A stretch of DNA of 64,000 bases from Flavobacteriales bacterium UBA4110 (lineage in GTDB: Bacteria > Bacteroidota > Bacteroidia > Flavobacteriales > Weeksellaceae), in the NCBI GenBank assembly GCA_002383165.1, contig DFXK01000011.1:14791-78790 (forward strand). Direction: 5' to 3'. Positions 33,160 to 41,786 of this stretch are shown here, one piece after another. The first letter of the stretch is position 1. Every line of letters begins with the position of its first letter. The notes under the pieces were generated by a model. That model saw only the letters and a list, made by a program, of their open reading frames with translations. It did not search any database and was not told the origin of the DNA. Both the position numbers and the translations under genes were made by a program.

Positions 33160-34082
33160 TGGACAAAAACGCCAAAATATACGTTGCCGGTCACAGAGGT
33201 CTTGTCGGCAGTGCCATTCTAAGAGAATTGGAAAAGCAAGGTTTTACGAATCTTGTAACCAGAACTTCTCAGCAACTTGATCTCAGAAACTACCAACATA
33301 CTGCTGATTTTTTCGCTGAGGAAAAACCGGATTATGTTTTTTTGGCTGCTGCAAAAGTTGGTGGCATCCAAGCTAATAATACTTACAGAGCAGATTTTCT
33401 TTATGAAAACTTGATGATTCAGAATAATGTGATTCATCAAGCCTATGTCAATAATGTCAAGAAGCTATTATTTTTGGGTTCAAGCTGTATTTATCCCAAG
33501 ATGGCACCTCAACCTCTGAAAGAAGATTCTCTATTAACAGGAACATTAGAGCCTACTAATGAACCGTATGCTATTGCTAAAATTGCTGGAATCAAAATGT
33601 GTGATGCTTACAGAAGCCAATATAATTCTAATTTTATTTCGGCCATGCCTACCAATATGTATGGACCGAATGATAATTACGATCTGAATAATTCTCACGT
33701 TCTACCGGCATTATTAAGAAAATTCCACGAAGCTAAAGAACAGAATCATCCTGAAGTTGTGGTTTGGGGAACAGGAACGCCGTTGAGAGAATTTTTACAT
33801 TCCGATGATCTTGCGGATGCTTGCATTTTTCTAATGCAGAATTATGATGATTTCGGACACGTCAACGTCGGTATTGGAGAAGATATCAGCATAAGGGATT
33901 TAGCATTGTTAATAAAAAAAATCGTTGGCTATGAAGGTAATTTGGTTTGGGACACTTCCAAACCAGATGGCACACCTAGAAAATTGATGGATGTTTCCAA
34001 GATCAATGACATGGGCTGGAAAGCAAAAATCGGATTGGAAGAAGGTATAACAAAGGTATATCAAGAAAAATTTAAAAACTAA
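33159..34082 (+). CDS. fcl: GDP-L-fucose synthase
   Basis: A 307-residue SDR enzyme that epimerises and reduces GDP-4-keto-6-deoxymannose to GDP-L-fucose with NADPH. GHRGLVG lies at 11-17, the catalytic Ser-Ser-Cys at 108-110 in LGSSCIYP, and Tyr137/Lys141 in PYAIAKIAG. NMYGPNDNYD and GTGTPLREFLHSDDLADA are specific to this family. Length is normal. Its partner gmd is two genes downstream and a fucosyltransferase lies between them, so production and use of GDP-fucose are clustered. GDP-mannose must come from genes elsewhere. Confidence 0.96.
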   Translation: MDKNAKIYVAGHRGLVGSAILRELEKQGFTNLVTRTSQQLDLRNYQHTADFFAEEKPDYVFLAAAKVGGIQANNTYRADFLYENLMIQNNVIHQAYVNNVKKLLFLGSSCIYPKMAPQPLKEDSLLTGTLEPTNEPYAIAKIAGIKMCDAYRSQYNSNFISAMPTNMYGPNDNYDLNNSHVLPALLRKFHEAKEQNHPEVVVWGTGTPLREFLHSDDLADACIFLMQNYDDFGHVNVGIGEDISIRDLALLIKKIVGYEGNLVWDTSKPDGTPRKLMDVSKINDMGWKAKIGLEEGITKVYQEKFKN

Positions 34083-34910
34083 ATGCTGATCTGTCTTTCT
34101 ATATTAGGTGGTGGCCGTGGAAATGATTTGTTCCAGTTTATGCACGCAGATGCCTTTTGCAGAAGAAATGGCGTAACTTTTTATTCCCCGACATTTACTG
34201 AGAAATATTGCAAGGATTTTCCAAATCTTCATAAATCTCCAAAAACACCCTATTTAGTTAAGAAATTTTTGTATAATCAATACTATAGAAAGGTTAATCC
34301 AAATTGTATTATTGGTTTTATAGATGAAAAGAAAATCCCAAAATACAGAGCACAAATCAAGAAAGATTTTTTGGTTAATTTCTGCTACGGTTGGTTTTTT
34401 AATAAGGATTTTTATAGGGAAGAAGACATCAGGCATTATCAAAAACTATTTGATCCAAATGTTGACAAAGAAACTTTGAAACAAAAATATCTTCAACTTC
34501 AATCTAATGAAAAATTAATTGGCATCCATATAAGAAGAGGTGATTATAAAGATTTTATGGATGGAAAATACTTTTACGATGATGATATGTACATCAAGAA
34601 AATTAAAGAACTTTTAAAATCAATTCCGGAAAGCAATTACAAATTTTTAATCTGTACCAATGAAGAAAATTTTGATTTGGAACGTTACAGAACAGAATTT
34701 GGAAATGTCATCCAATCCCAAGAAGGCCCTTTAGAAGATCAATACCTAATGTCTCAGGCACATTATCTTTTAGGAGCTCCTTCAACATTTTCTCAATGGG
34801 CAAGCGTAATGGGTGAAGTCCCTTATTATCATATCTATCATCCAGAAGAAACAATTACGGCAGACAAATTAATCAACGAAATAAGAGGATACAAATACAA
34901 AACGAAATAG
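34083..34910 (+). CDS. Alpha-1,2-fucosyltransferase family protein (GT11)
   Basis: A 275-residue protein. GT11 enzymes carry the GDP-fucose-binding motif HxRRGDY; here it is HIRRGDY at residues 149-155. The N-terminal LGGGRGNDLFQFMHADAF is the related GN-LFQ-A motif, with Gly-Arg-Gly in place of the more common LGNQ. The ending GAPSTFSQWASVMG is the third conserved block. It sits between fcl and gmd without spacing, which supports fucose as the donor. The linkage is inferred from the family. It is cytosolic. Confidence 0.87.
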   Translation: MLICLSILGGGRGNDLFQFMHADAFCRRNGVTFYSPTFTEKYCKDFPNLHKSPKTPYLVKKFLYNQYYRKVNPNCIIGFIDEKKIPKYRAQIKKDFLVNFCYGWFFNKDFYREEDIRHYQKLFDPNVDKETLKQKYLQLQSNEKLIGIHIRRGDYKDFMDGKYFYDDDMYIKKIKELLKSIPESNYKFLICTNEENFDLERYRTEFGNVIQSQEGPLEDQYLMSQAHYLLGAPSTFSQWASVMGEVPYYHIYHPEETITADKLINEIRGYKYKTK

Positions 34911-35984
34911 ATGAAAACAGCATTAATAACAGGAGTTACAGGACAGGACGGATCATATCTGGCAGAATTGCTTTTGGAAAAAGGCTATAAAGTTCACGGT
35001 GTCAAAAGAAGAGCTTCTTCTTTTAATACCCAAAGAATCGATCATTTGTATGTAGATCAGCATGAAAATCATGTTAATTTCAAACTTCATTATGGTGATT
35101 TGACAGACTCTACCAATATTATTAGAATCATTCAGGAAGTTCAGCCAGATGAGATTTATAATTTGGGTGCGATGTCACACGTAAAAGTATCATTTGATTC
35201 ACCGGAATATGTTGCTAATGTTGACGGAATCGGAACTCTTAGAATTCTAGAAGCAGTTCGTATTCTTGGTTTGGAGAAAAAAACCAGAATCTATCAGGCA
35301 TCAACATCAGAACTTTATGGCGGTTTGGAAGAAAATAAAAATGCGGCCGGTTTTTATGATGAAAATTCGCCGTTCTATCCACGTTCGCCTTATGGTGTTG
35401 CCAAGATCTACGGATTCTGGATTACTAAAAATTATCGTGAAGCTTATAATATGTATGCCTGCAACGGAATACTTTTCAACCACGAATCTCCAAGAAGAGG
35501 AGAAACATTCGTAACCAGAAAAATAACAATGGCGACAGCAGCCATCGCAAAAGGAAAACAAGAAGTTCTTTATCTTGGAAATCTGAATGCGCAGAGAGAC
35601 TGGGGACATGCAAAAGACTATGTAGAAGCGATGTGGAGGATTCTTCAGCAAGATGTTGCAGAAGATTATGTGATTGCTACAGGAAAAACGACCTATGTGA
35701 GAGACTTTGTAAGAATGGCTTTTGCGGAAGCTGGTATTGAATTGACTTTTAAAGGAGAAAATGAAAATGAAGTCGCTAAAGTATCAAAATGCAACCACCC
35801 TGATTATCAGTTAGAAATTGGAAAAACGGTTGTAAAAATCGACCCTCAATATTATAGACCTACAGAAGTAGATCTGTTAATTGGCGATCCTACAAAATCC
35901 AAAACAAAACTAGGCTGGGAACCAAAATATGATCTTGCAGGATTGGTAAAAGAGATGATGCAATCTGACTTAAAATTAGTTTAA
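34911..35984 (+). CDS. gmd: GDP-mannose 4,6-dehydratase
   Basis: A 357-residue SDR that converts GDP-mannose to GDP-4-keto-6-deoxymannose. The NADP-binding ITGVTGQDGSYL starts at residue 6, with VKRRASSFNTQRIDHLY specific for Gmd, STSELYG carrying the catalytic Thr/Ser and Glu, and Tyr161/Lys165 in SPYGVAK. NHESPRRGETFVTRKI is the tetramer/substrate loop unique to Gmd. The length is normal. The gene abuts the fucosyltransferase and precedes two GT2 genes. Confidence 0.97.
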   Translation: MKTALITGVTGQDGSYLAELLLEKGYKVHGVKRRASSFNTQRIDHLYVDQHENHVNFKLHYGDLTDSTNIIRIIQEVQPDEIYNLGAMSHVKVSFDSPEYVANVDGIGTLRILEAVRILGLEKKTRIYQASTSELYGGLEENKNAAGFYDENSPFYPRSPYGVAKIYGFWITKNYREAYNMYACNGILFNHESPRRGETFVTRKITMATAAIAKGKQEVLYLGNLNAQRDWGHAKDYVEAMWRILQQDVAEDYVIATGKTTYVRDFVRMAFAEAGIELTFKGENENEVAKVSKCNHPDYQLEIGKTVVKIDPQYYRPTEVDLLIGDPTKSKTKLGWEPKYDLAGLVKEMMQSDLKLV

Positions 35985-35988
35985 CAAA

Positions 35989-36840
35989 ATGGCTAAAAAG
36001 TTATTAAGCAAAATAAAATGGGAGATTCTTAGAGTCACTGGGTTTTATAAACCAACGCCCAACAGATTTAAAGTAACAACTTTGAATGAGCGAGTTTTAA
36101 ACTTTATCAAATCAAAGGAAGATCAGCCTATTCCTGTACGCGAAAAAAACTTATTGCCAGAAATCCTAATCCCTTGCTTCAATCACGGAAAATATTTGCC
36201 AGATCTATTTTTAACTTTACCTACAGATATTCCTATTACAATTATCAATGACAATTCTATAGACGATACGGAGTCGTATATTAATCAGTTAAAAGAAAAA
36301 TATACTTTTAAAGTTATTAAGAATGACATCAATCTTTATCAGTACGGAAGCATTAACCAAGCCATAAAAGAGTCTGAGAACAACTTATTTATCATCGTGA
36401 ATGCAGATGATTTAATGGTCCCTAATTGGATAGAATATGCTATTGAAACAGTAAAAAAAACTGACATCTTTATTTTCGCCGGTGTTGCATTTCCTTTTAA
36501 CACTTTGTCAGAAGATTATGATAAGTGGAATCATATATTTGCTGAGTTGGTACAATCTATATCCTACAAACCAACTAAGGAAATTAAATATTACGGACCA
36601 GATTCGGCAAAGGATTTCACCCACGATAATTCTATCAACATGACCTTTAACGGATGTACTTTTACCAGATCTGCTTGGGAATATGTTGGCGGTATGTTGC
36701 CTCTCCACCAGCGAGTCTCTATGCACGATGACAGAGATTTCCAAATGCGTATTTGTTCATTCTTTAAGATTGGAATTTCAGACGACATCACAACTTTATA
36801 CAGAACAGATTCTTCAACAGGAAAAGGAACAGTTGCATAA
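35989..36840 (+). CDS. Glycosyltransferase family 2 protein
   Basis: A 283-residue GT-A protein. The GT2 domain starts near residue 57 (EILIPCFNHGKYL), after a ~55-residue N-terminal extension rich in basic residues. INDNSIDD (86-93) binds the nucleotide and NADD (138-141) is the DxD-type metal site. The C-terminus has a histidine-aspartate stretch, RVSMHDDRDFQMRI, as seen in some chain-forming GT2 enzymes. Donor and acceptor are unknown. It overlaps the next GT2 gene by 1 bp (TAATG). Confidence 0.85.
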   Translation: MAKKLLSKIKWEILRVTGFYKPTPNRFKVTTLNERVLNFIKSKEDQPIPVREKNLLPEILIPCFNHGKYLPDLFLTLPTDIPITIINDNSIDDTESYINQLKEKYTFKVIKNDINLYQYGSINQAIKESENNLFIIVNADDLMVPNWIEYAIETVKKTDIFIFAGVAFPFNTLSEDYDKWNHIFAELVQSISYKPTKEIKYYGPDSAKDFTHDNSINMTFNGCTFTRSAWEYVGGMLPLHQRVSMHDDRDFQMRICSFFKIGISDDITTLYRTDSSTGKGTVA

Positions 36841-37649
36841 TGACAAAAAAAATCTCCGTAATCACCGTTGCATACAACAATAAAAATGGTCTGGAAGAAA
36901 CCATCAAAAGTGTGATAAACCAAACTTACCGCGATTTTGAATTTGTAATCATAGATGGTGGTTCTAATGATGGAAGCAAAGAATTGTTAGAGTCTTATTC
37001 TTCTCAAATAGACTTCTGGGTCAGCGAACTAGACAAAGGAATCTATAATGCTATGAACAAAGGCATCAGAAAGGCAAGCGGAGAATATCTGATTTTTATG
37101 AACAGCGGCGACCGTTTTTCTGCTAATGACATTTTGGAAAAAATCACACCTCATTTTAATAATGAAGATATTGTTTACGGTAACGCTTATTACGAGCTGG
37201 AAAATCGTAAAAAGTATGAATATAAAATCCCTTCTAAAATAACGATCGGCTCCCTTCTAAAAGAACCAATCTGTCATCAGTCTGCTTTTTTCCGAAAAGA
37301 ACTTTTTGAGAAATATGGCATGTATGATGAAAATAATAAAATAGCTTCTGACTGGACTTTTATGATGGATATTTTTGTTCATCATAATATTTCCCAAAAA
37401 TATATCAATGAGTTTATCAGTATTTTTGAAAAGACAGGAATCAGCTCCACAAATAATAATCTTGGCGTGGGCGAGCAGAAGAAATATTTGGCTGAGAATG
37501 TCTCCGAAGAAGTCCAGAATATGGCTCTATACTTCGATGAATATTCCAAATTCTATAACGGAAAACCAGGAACAATGCTGAGAAATGTCAAAGACAAAAT
37601 CTACAGTTTGATTTACCGAAAAAAATATGACAGAAAATTCGTTGATTAG
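36840..37649 (+). CDS. Glycosyltransferase family 2 protein (WcaE-like)
   Basis: A 269-residue GT2. ISVITVAYNNKNGLEETIKSV starts at residue 5, IIDGGSNDGS (37-46) holds the first Asp, and ELDKGIYNAMNKGIRKA (63-79) is a phrase shared with the colanic-acid WcaE group. The second metal motif reads NSGD (88-91) in place of DxD, which is usual for that group. It ends the 22970-37649 transcription unit; its last four bases overlap the end of the convergent GT2 gene, so no terminator separates them. Confidence 0.88.
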   Translation: MTKKISVITVAYNNKNGLEETIKSVINQTYRDFEFVIIDGGSNDGSKELLESYSSQIDFWVSELDKGIYNAMNKGIRKASGEYLIFMNSGDRFSANDILEKITPHFNNEDIVYGNAYYELENRKKYEYKIPSKITIGSLLKEPICHQSAFFRKELFEKYGMYDENNKIASDWTFMMDIFVHHNISQKYINEFISIFEKTGISSTNNNLGVGEQKKYLAENVSEEVQNMALYFDEYSKFYNGKPGTMLRNVKDKIYSLIYRKKYDRKFVD

Positions 37650-38650
37650 ATTTTCAACAGTGGATTGATATATTTGGGGAATTTTCCGTACAAAAAGAAT
37701 TTTTCATCAAATTTCATTTTGTATAAAAAATAGGCTATCATTGGTGCTAAACCAAATTCGTTTTTGCGAGGAAAATAACTTGAGAAATCATTTTTTATCT
37801 CAAGATAGAATGTTCTGAAGGTTTTAAAATCCAAAAGAACCGCTTTTGGTAGCAGAATCTTTTTGGCAAAACTTCTGATATAGTTTTCCGTCCTGTCATT
37901 GCTATCATACAAATTGAGTTCCTTAGCAAACTTCAGCTTTTCCTTCAAAATTGCTTTGTAATCATTCAAGTTTTTGATACCAACATTGGCTGTAATAGAA
38001 CCACTATTGGAGTAATAATAATTATACGTTTTTCTGTTTAGGAAATTGATTTTTTTTGCCAAAGCAGATATTTGAAAAACCCAAAGTTCATCTTCGTGTA
38101 GAAGACCTTCCGGAAATCTTAAATTATTAGTTCTAATAAAATGGAAATCATACAGCTTGTTCCAAACTACAGACGCCCATTCTGTTGAAAAAAAACCATT
38201 TAGGATTTCATTACCTGTATAAATGTCCTTTTTGTTTTCCAGCGTATGATATTTACTTTCCGTCATTTTCCCATCAACAAAGAAATAATTCTCACCAAAC
38301 ACGATATCAGGATTACCTTCGGTTTTATCAATGAAACTCTGTAAAGCTAGGTCGTCTGCAAAGTCATCATCCGCATCCATAAAAAAAATATAGCTTCCCT
38401 TTGCCATATCAATACCCCTATTTCTGCTGATACTTGGTCCGGAATTTTTCTCATTGGTCCATATTCTAATATCCAAATTTTTGTTTTCTGCTTGGTAATT
38501 AGCTAGAACTTCCAATGTGTTGTCTGTACTTCTATCATTGATTAAGACAATTTCAAAATCTTGATAACTTTGGGATTTCACAGAATCCAAACAACGTACA
38601 ATATAGTTTTCTGCATTATATACAGGAATCACAATTGATATTTTTTTCAT
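37646..38650 (-). CDS. Glycosyltransferase family 2 protein
   Basis: A 334-residue GT2 on the minus strand. ISIVIPVYNAENYIVRCLDSV opens the domain, INDRSTDN (37-44) and DADDD (92-96) are the nucleotide and metal sites, and NSGPSISRNRGID (69-81) is the usual bridge. The C-terminal 130 residues are helical with many aromatic and basic residues. Last of three divergently placed glycosyltransferase genes that share exact one-base overlaps (38650, 39495). Sugar specificity is unknown. Confidence 0.87.
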   Translation of the reverse strand: MKKISIVIPVYNAENYIVRCLDSVKSQSYQDFEIVLINDRSTDNTLEVLANYQAENKNLDIRIWTNEKNSGPSISRNRGIDMAKGSYIFFMDADDDFADDLALQSFIDKTEGNPDIVFGENYFFVDGKMTESKYHTLENKKDIYTGNEILNGFFSTEWASVVWNKLYDFHFIRTNNLRFPEGLLHEDELWVFQISALAKKINFLNRKTYNYYYSNSGSITANVGIKNLNDYKAILKEKLKFAKELNLYDSNDRTENYIRSFAKKILLPKAVLLDFKTFRTFYLEIKNDFSSYFPRKNEFGLAPMIAYFLYKMKFDEKFFLYGKFPKYINPLLKI

Positions 38651-39495
38651 TATTTTTTGTGCTTATTAATCAGAACTCTTAGGATTAGAAAAGGATTGAT
38701 ACCAAAGAATCTTTTCATAAAAGGTTGATTTGATTTGGACGCGATATCCCAATAGGTTTTGGCTAGACTTAGCCTTTCTTCGTCAGATAATTGATCTTGG
38801 AAACGCTCTTTTATATTGAGCAGAGAGGCTTTTGGATTTTTCAGCAAAAGCTGATAATAATTTTTTGTAAGTCCATCATCCAAATAATCTCCAAAAGAAA
38901 GCACTTTATCTGTTGCCAAAATGTCGTAGCGTCTTTCTATCCTTCTAATAATTAGGGATTCTGAACAAAACTTTTCGCCTTCAAATTCGGGGAAGTAAAA
39001 CTGCTGATGGATTTTAGTTTTCAAGCAAAATGTCATCTCACCAGGGAATTCCCATTCGTACTGGATCCTTCCGGAGGAAATCCACTCCTTTTTTCCAAAT
39101 TTATTTTCATCGTATTTAATTTTTTCGGAAAATCTTATAAATGTGAAACCTGCAATTTGGTTATTATCAATGATTTTGTCTGAAAGATATTGCATTTCCT
39201 GTATAGCATTTTCCGCCAGATAATCATCGCTGTCTATTACACAAAAATACTCGGTGTGTGTATTTTTCAATCCATTATTAATCGCAATATGTTTTCCTTT
39301 GTTGGCTTGAGGAATGTAGCGGATTTCTATAATTTTTTCATTAACAAATCCCTGTACTAAAGTTTTAGTTTTATCATTAGAACCATCATCTACAATCAAC
39401 CAAATAAAATTTTTATTCGTTTGATTTTTAAGACTATTATAAAGTCTTGGTAAGGTATGAGCCCGATTATAGGTTGGGGTGAAAATGCTTATCAT
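38650..39495 (-). CDS. Glycosyltransferase family 2 protein
   Basis: A 281-residue GT2. It begins directly with the domain (MISIFTPTYNRAHTLPRLYNSL), has VDDGSNDKT (35-43), ANKGKHIAINNGL (64-76) and the metal site DSDD (88-91). This subgroup is common in Bacteroidota capsule loci. The middle gene of the minus-strand trio 40523-37646. Start and stop overlap both neighbours by one base, indicating translational coupling. Confidence 0.87.
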   Translation of the reverse strand: MISIFTPTYNRAHTLPRLYNSLKNQTNKNFIWLIVDDGSNDKTKTLVQGFVNEKIIEIRYIPQANKGKHIAINNGLKNTHTEYFCVIDSDDYLAENAIQEMQYLSDKIIDNNQIAGFTFIRFSEKIKYDENKFGKKEWISSGRIQYEWEFPGEMTFCLKTKIHQQFYFPEFEGEKFCSESLIIRRIERRYDILATDKVLSFGDYLDDGLTKNYYQLLLKNPKASLLNIKERFQDQLSDEERLSLAKTYWDIASKSNQPFMKRFFGINPFLILRVLINKHKK

Positions 39496-40523
39496 TATGG
39501 CAAAGGTATCTGAATTTTGTTACGTAAATTCAACATATTAGACAACCAGTTATCAAAAGAATATTTTTTTGAAATTTCTTCCGGAATTTCTTCATAAGAA
39601 CCTTGAAGCCATTCTTGCAGATTTGTTAAATCAGAAAAATCCGTTATAAAAATATTATTTGGATTATAAAAATCATACTTTTTGACGTGACAATTATTGG
39701 TAATCAATTTCTTTTTATAATACAAGGCTTCAAAAAATCTGTAAGATAGTCCGTCGTGCTCATCAGTTACCAGATCTACCAAAGCGTAAGAGCCGCTAAT
39801 AATTTTTATATAATCACCATAATCAAAATAATCATGGGCAAATTTTATATTGTTTTCTCTTTTAGCAATAATATTTCGAGGTACAACCAGAGTTGCTTCC
39901 AAAACGAAATCTGTCTCTTGAAAATAATGATTTAATTTCTCCATCACATTTATGCGATCGGGTAATCCAGAACCGGCATAATAAACTGTTTTTGTTTCTT
40001 TGGTAAGATTTTTTTCAAATTCGTATTTTTCATCTGGAAAATAACAATTCGTCAAAAACTTAAATCCAATATTTTTATACTTAGCAACATCTGCAGGATC
40101 AAAGCAAAAGACCTGATTTAAGTACGGGGCAATGTTCAAAATATTTTTAGTTTTTTCATGAATTCCATCGCTCTGGTAGCTACTAATATAAACTTGTTTA
40201 TTTATTAACTTTCGGAACAGATTATCTGAATACATATCTGCACGAATAAAAACAGCATAATCAATTTTTTTTGATAAAAATTGTTCTAACTGCTTCAAAC
40301 AGGTTTTGTCGAACAGCCTCTTGTTTCTTTTTTCCCAATAATCAGTTCTTCTCAGAAAAAGCCTCCAAACAATGTTCATCCATTTATCATAAATATTTTT
40401 GGGTGGAAGAGAAAAATTCTCATAAAAATTAATAATATTATAGCCAGAAGCTCTAAGATTTTTAATAAAAACTTTTGTAAGTCCCGTATTGTAAAAAAAA
40501 AGGATTGTTTTTTCCTCAGTCAT
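39495..40523 (-). CDS. Putative GT-B glycosyltransferase (CgeB-like)
   Basis: A 342-residue protein that lacks a GT2 signature. KTVYYAGSGLPDRINVMEKLNHYF and IKIISGSYALVDLVTDEHDGLSYRFFEALYYKKKLITNN resemble the C-terminal donor-binding half of GT-B enzymes of the CgeB/LPS type. The Glu in FFEAL would be the nucleotide-ribose contact. The first half, from MTEEKTILFFYNTGL, is less clear. It heads the minus-strand trio and has a TATTTTTG -7 box 23 bp upstream. The assignment rests on pattern and context, so moderate. Confidence 0.6.
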   Translation of the reverse strand: MTEEKTILFFYNTGLTKVFIKNLRASGYNIINFYENFSLPPKNIYDKWMNIVWRLFLRRTDYWEKRNKRLFDKTCLKQLEQFLSKKIDYAVFIRADMYSDNLFRKLINKQVYISSYQSDGIHEKTKNILNIAPYLNQVFCFDPADVAKYKNIGFKFLTNCYFPDEKYEFEKNLTKETKTVYYAGSGLPDRINVMEKLNHYFQETDFVLEATLVVPRNIIAKRENNIKFAHDYFDYGDYIKIISGSYALVDLVTDEHDGLSYRFFEALYYKKKLITNNCHVKKYDFYNPNNIFITDFSDLTNLQEWLQGSYEEIPEEISKKYSFDNWLSNMLNLRNKIQIPLP

Positions 40524-40546
40524 TATAAGATTTTTTTAGGGAACAT

Positions 40547-40554
40547 CAAAAATA
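40547..40554 (-). promoter_or_regulatory. -7 box of the 40523-37646 unit
   Basis: TATTTTTG on the minus strand, a full TAnnTTTG match, 23 bp upstream of the ATG at 40523. No TTG at the expected distance. Confidence 0.5.
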
Positions 40555-40643
40555 CTATAAAAAAGTAAAAGCGTTTTTAAGATTCTATTAATTCCAAACA
40601 ACATTTTTAGCAAATCAATTTCATCTTAAAAGAAAAACATAAT

Positions 40644-40679
40644 TTGACACCAAGGTTTAAATCCAAAAATGTAATTTTG
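40644..40679 (+). promoter_or_regulatory. Promoter of the 40698-48518 unit
   Basis: TAATTTTG (40672-40679) fully matches TAnnTTTG, 18 bp before the ATG at 40698. TTG (40644-40646) is 25 bp upstream of it, slightly beyond the usual 17-23 spacing. Divergent from the box at 40547-40554. Confidence 0.55.
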
Positions 40680-40697
40680 TATACTTATAAAATCACA

Positions 40698-41783
40698 ATG
40701 ATCCCCATTACAAAACCATTTTTACCACCTCAGCAAGTTTATCAGCATTATCTGGAAGCCATTTGGAAAAGACAGTGGCTCACCAATATGGGGCCGCTTG
40801 CCAATGATCTTGAACTGAAGTTAAAAGATTTTTTAAAAGTCAATCATTTATTATTTGTGACTAACGGAACAGTTGCTATACAAATGGCAATCAAATCGTT
40901 GGAAATTAAGGGAGAAATTATCACAACTCCATTTTCTTTTGTAGCGACTACAAGTTCTATTGTCTGGGAAAACTGTCAGCCAATTTTTGTTGATATTGAC
41001 AAAGACTCATTAAACATTGACGCAAATAAAATCGAAGCTGCAATTACCGATAAAACCTCAGCAATTTTGGCGACACACGTTTATGGAAATCCTTGCGATG
41101 TGATGAAGATTGAGGAAATAGCAAAAAAGCATAACCTGAAGGTAATTTATGACGCAGCTCACGCTTTCGGCGTAGAAATCAATGGGAAATCTATTTTTGA
41201 ATATGGCGATATTTCCACGTGCTCTCTTCACGCCACCAAACTTTATCACTCAACAGAAGGTGGATTGATTATTACAAAAAATCCTGAATTACTAAAAAAA
41301 TTAGCTTACATCAGAAACTTCGGATTTGATGGTCCTGAAAACTTTGCAGAATTGGGAATCAACGGAAAAAACTCTGAGTTTCACGCAGCAATGGGATTAG
41401 CGAATTTAAAATATATCGATTCCATTCATAAAAAAAGAAAAGAAATCACAAAAAGATATGATGAGAAACTTCAGAACTTGAAAGCAAGAAGACCAATTTG
41501 GCATTCTGATTCTGAAAATAATTTCTCCTATTATCCCATTGTTTTTGAAAGTGAAGAACTGATGTTAAAAGTCATTGAACATCTCAAACTTCACGAGATC
41601 TATACAAGACGATATTTTTATCCATCGCTTGCCAATTCTTTACCTTATGTAAAATCAGAAAGCAGTCTTCCAATTACAGAGGATATTGCAAAACGCGTGC
41701 TTTGTCTTCCGCTTTATGTGGATTTGACATTAGAAGAAGTAGATATGATTTCTAGACTAATGCTAAGAATTCAAAATAATTAA
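40698..41783 (+). CDS. DegT/DnrJ/EryC1/StrS-family sugar aminotransferase (VioA-like)
   Basis: A 361-residue PLP-dependent sugar aminotransferase. The start MIPITKPFLPPQQVYQHYL, with GPLANDLELKLKDFL and EIITTPFSFVATTSSIVWE, is the pattern I associate with VioA-type enzymes that aminate C4 of dTDP-4-keto-6-deoxyglucose. PLP lysine is Lys181 in SLHATKLYHSTEGG; Asp152 and His155 in YDAAHAFG stack on the cofactor. A TTG at 40644 opens the frame further but lies in the promoter. An acetyltransferase follows after 3 bp, as in dTDP-viosamine acetylation. Substrate is inferred from rfbA and rfbB in the same locus; 3-amination is excluded only by the absence of a visible ketoisomerase. Confidence 0.82.
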   Translation: MIPITKPFLPPQQVYQHYLEAIWKRQWLTNMGPLANDLELKLKDFLKVNHLLFVTNGTVAIQMAIKSLEIKGEIITTPFSFVATTSSIVWENCQPIFVDIDKDSLNIDANKIEAAITDKTSAILATHVYGNPCDVMKIEEIAKKHNLKVIYDAAHAFGVEINGKSIFEYGDISTCSLHATKLYHSTEGGLIITKNPELLKKLAYIRNFGFDGPENFAELGINGKNSEFHAAMGLANLKYIDSIHKKRKEITKRYDEKLQNLKARRPIWHSDSENNFSYYPIVFESEELMLKVIEHLKLHEIYTRRYFYPSLANSLPYVKSESSLPITEDIAKRVLCLPLYVDLTLEEVDMISRLMLRIQNN

Positions 41784-41786
41784 AAG

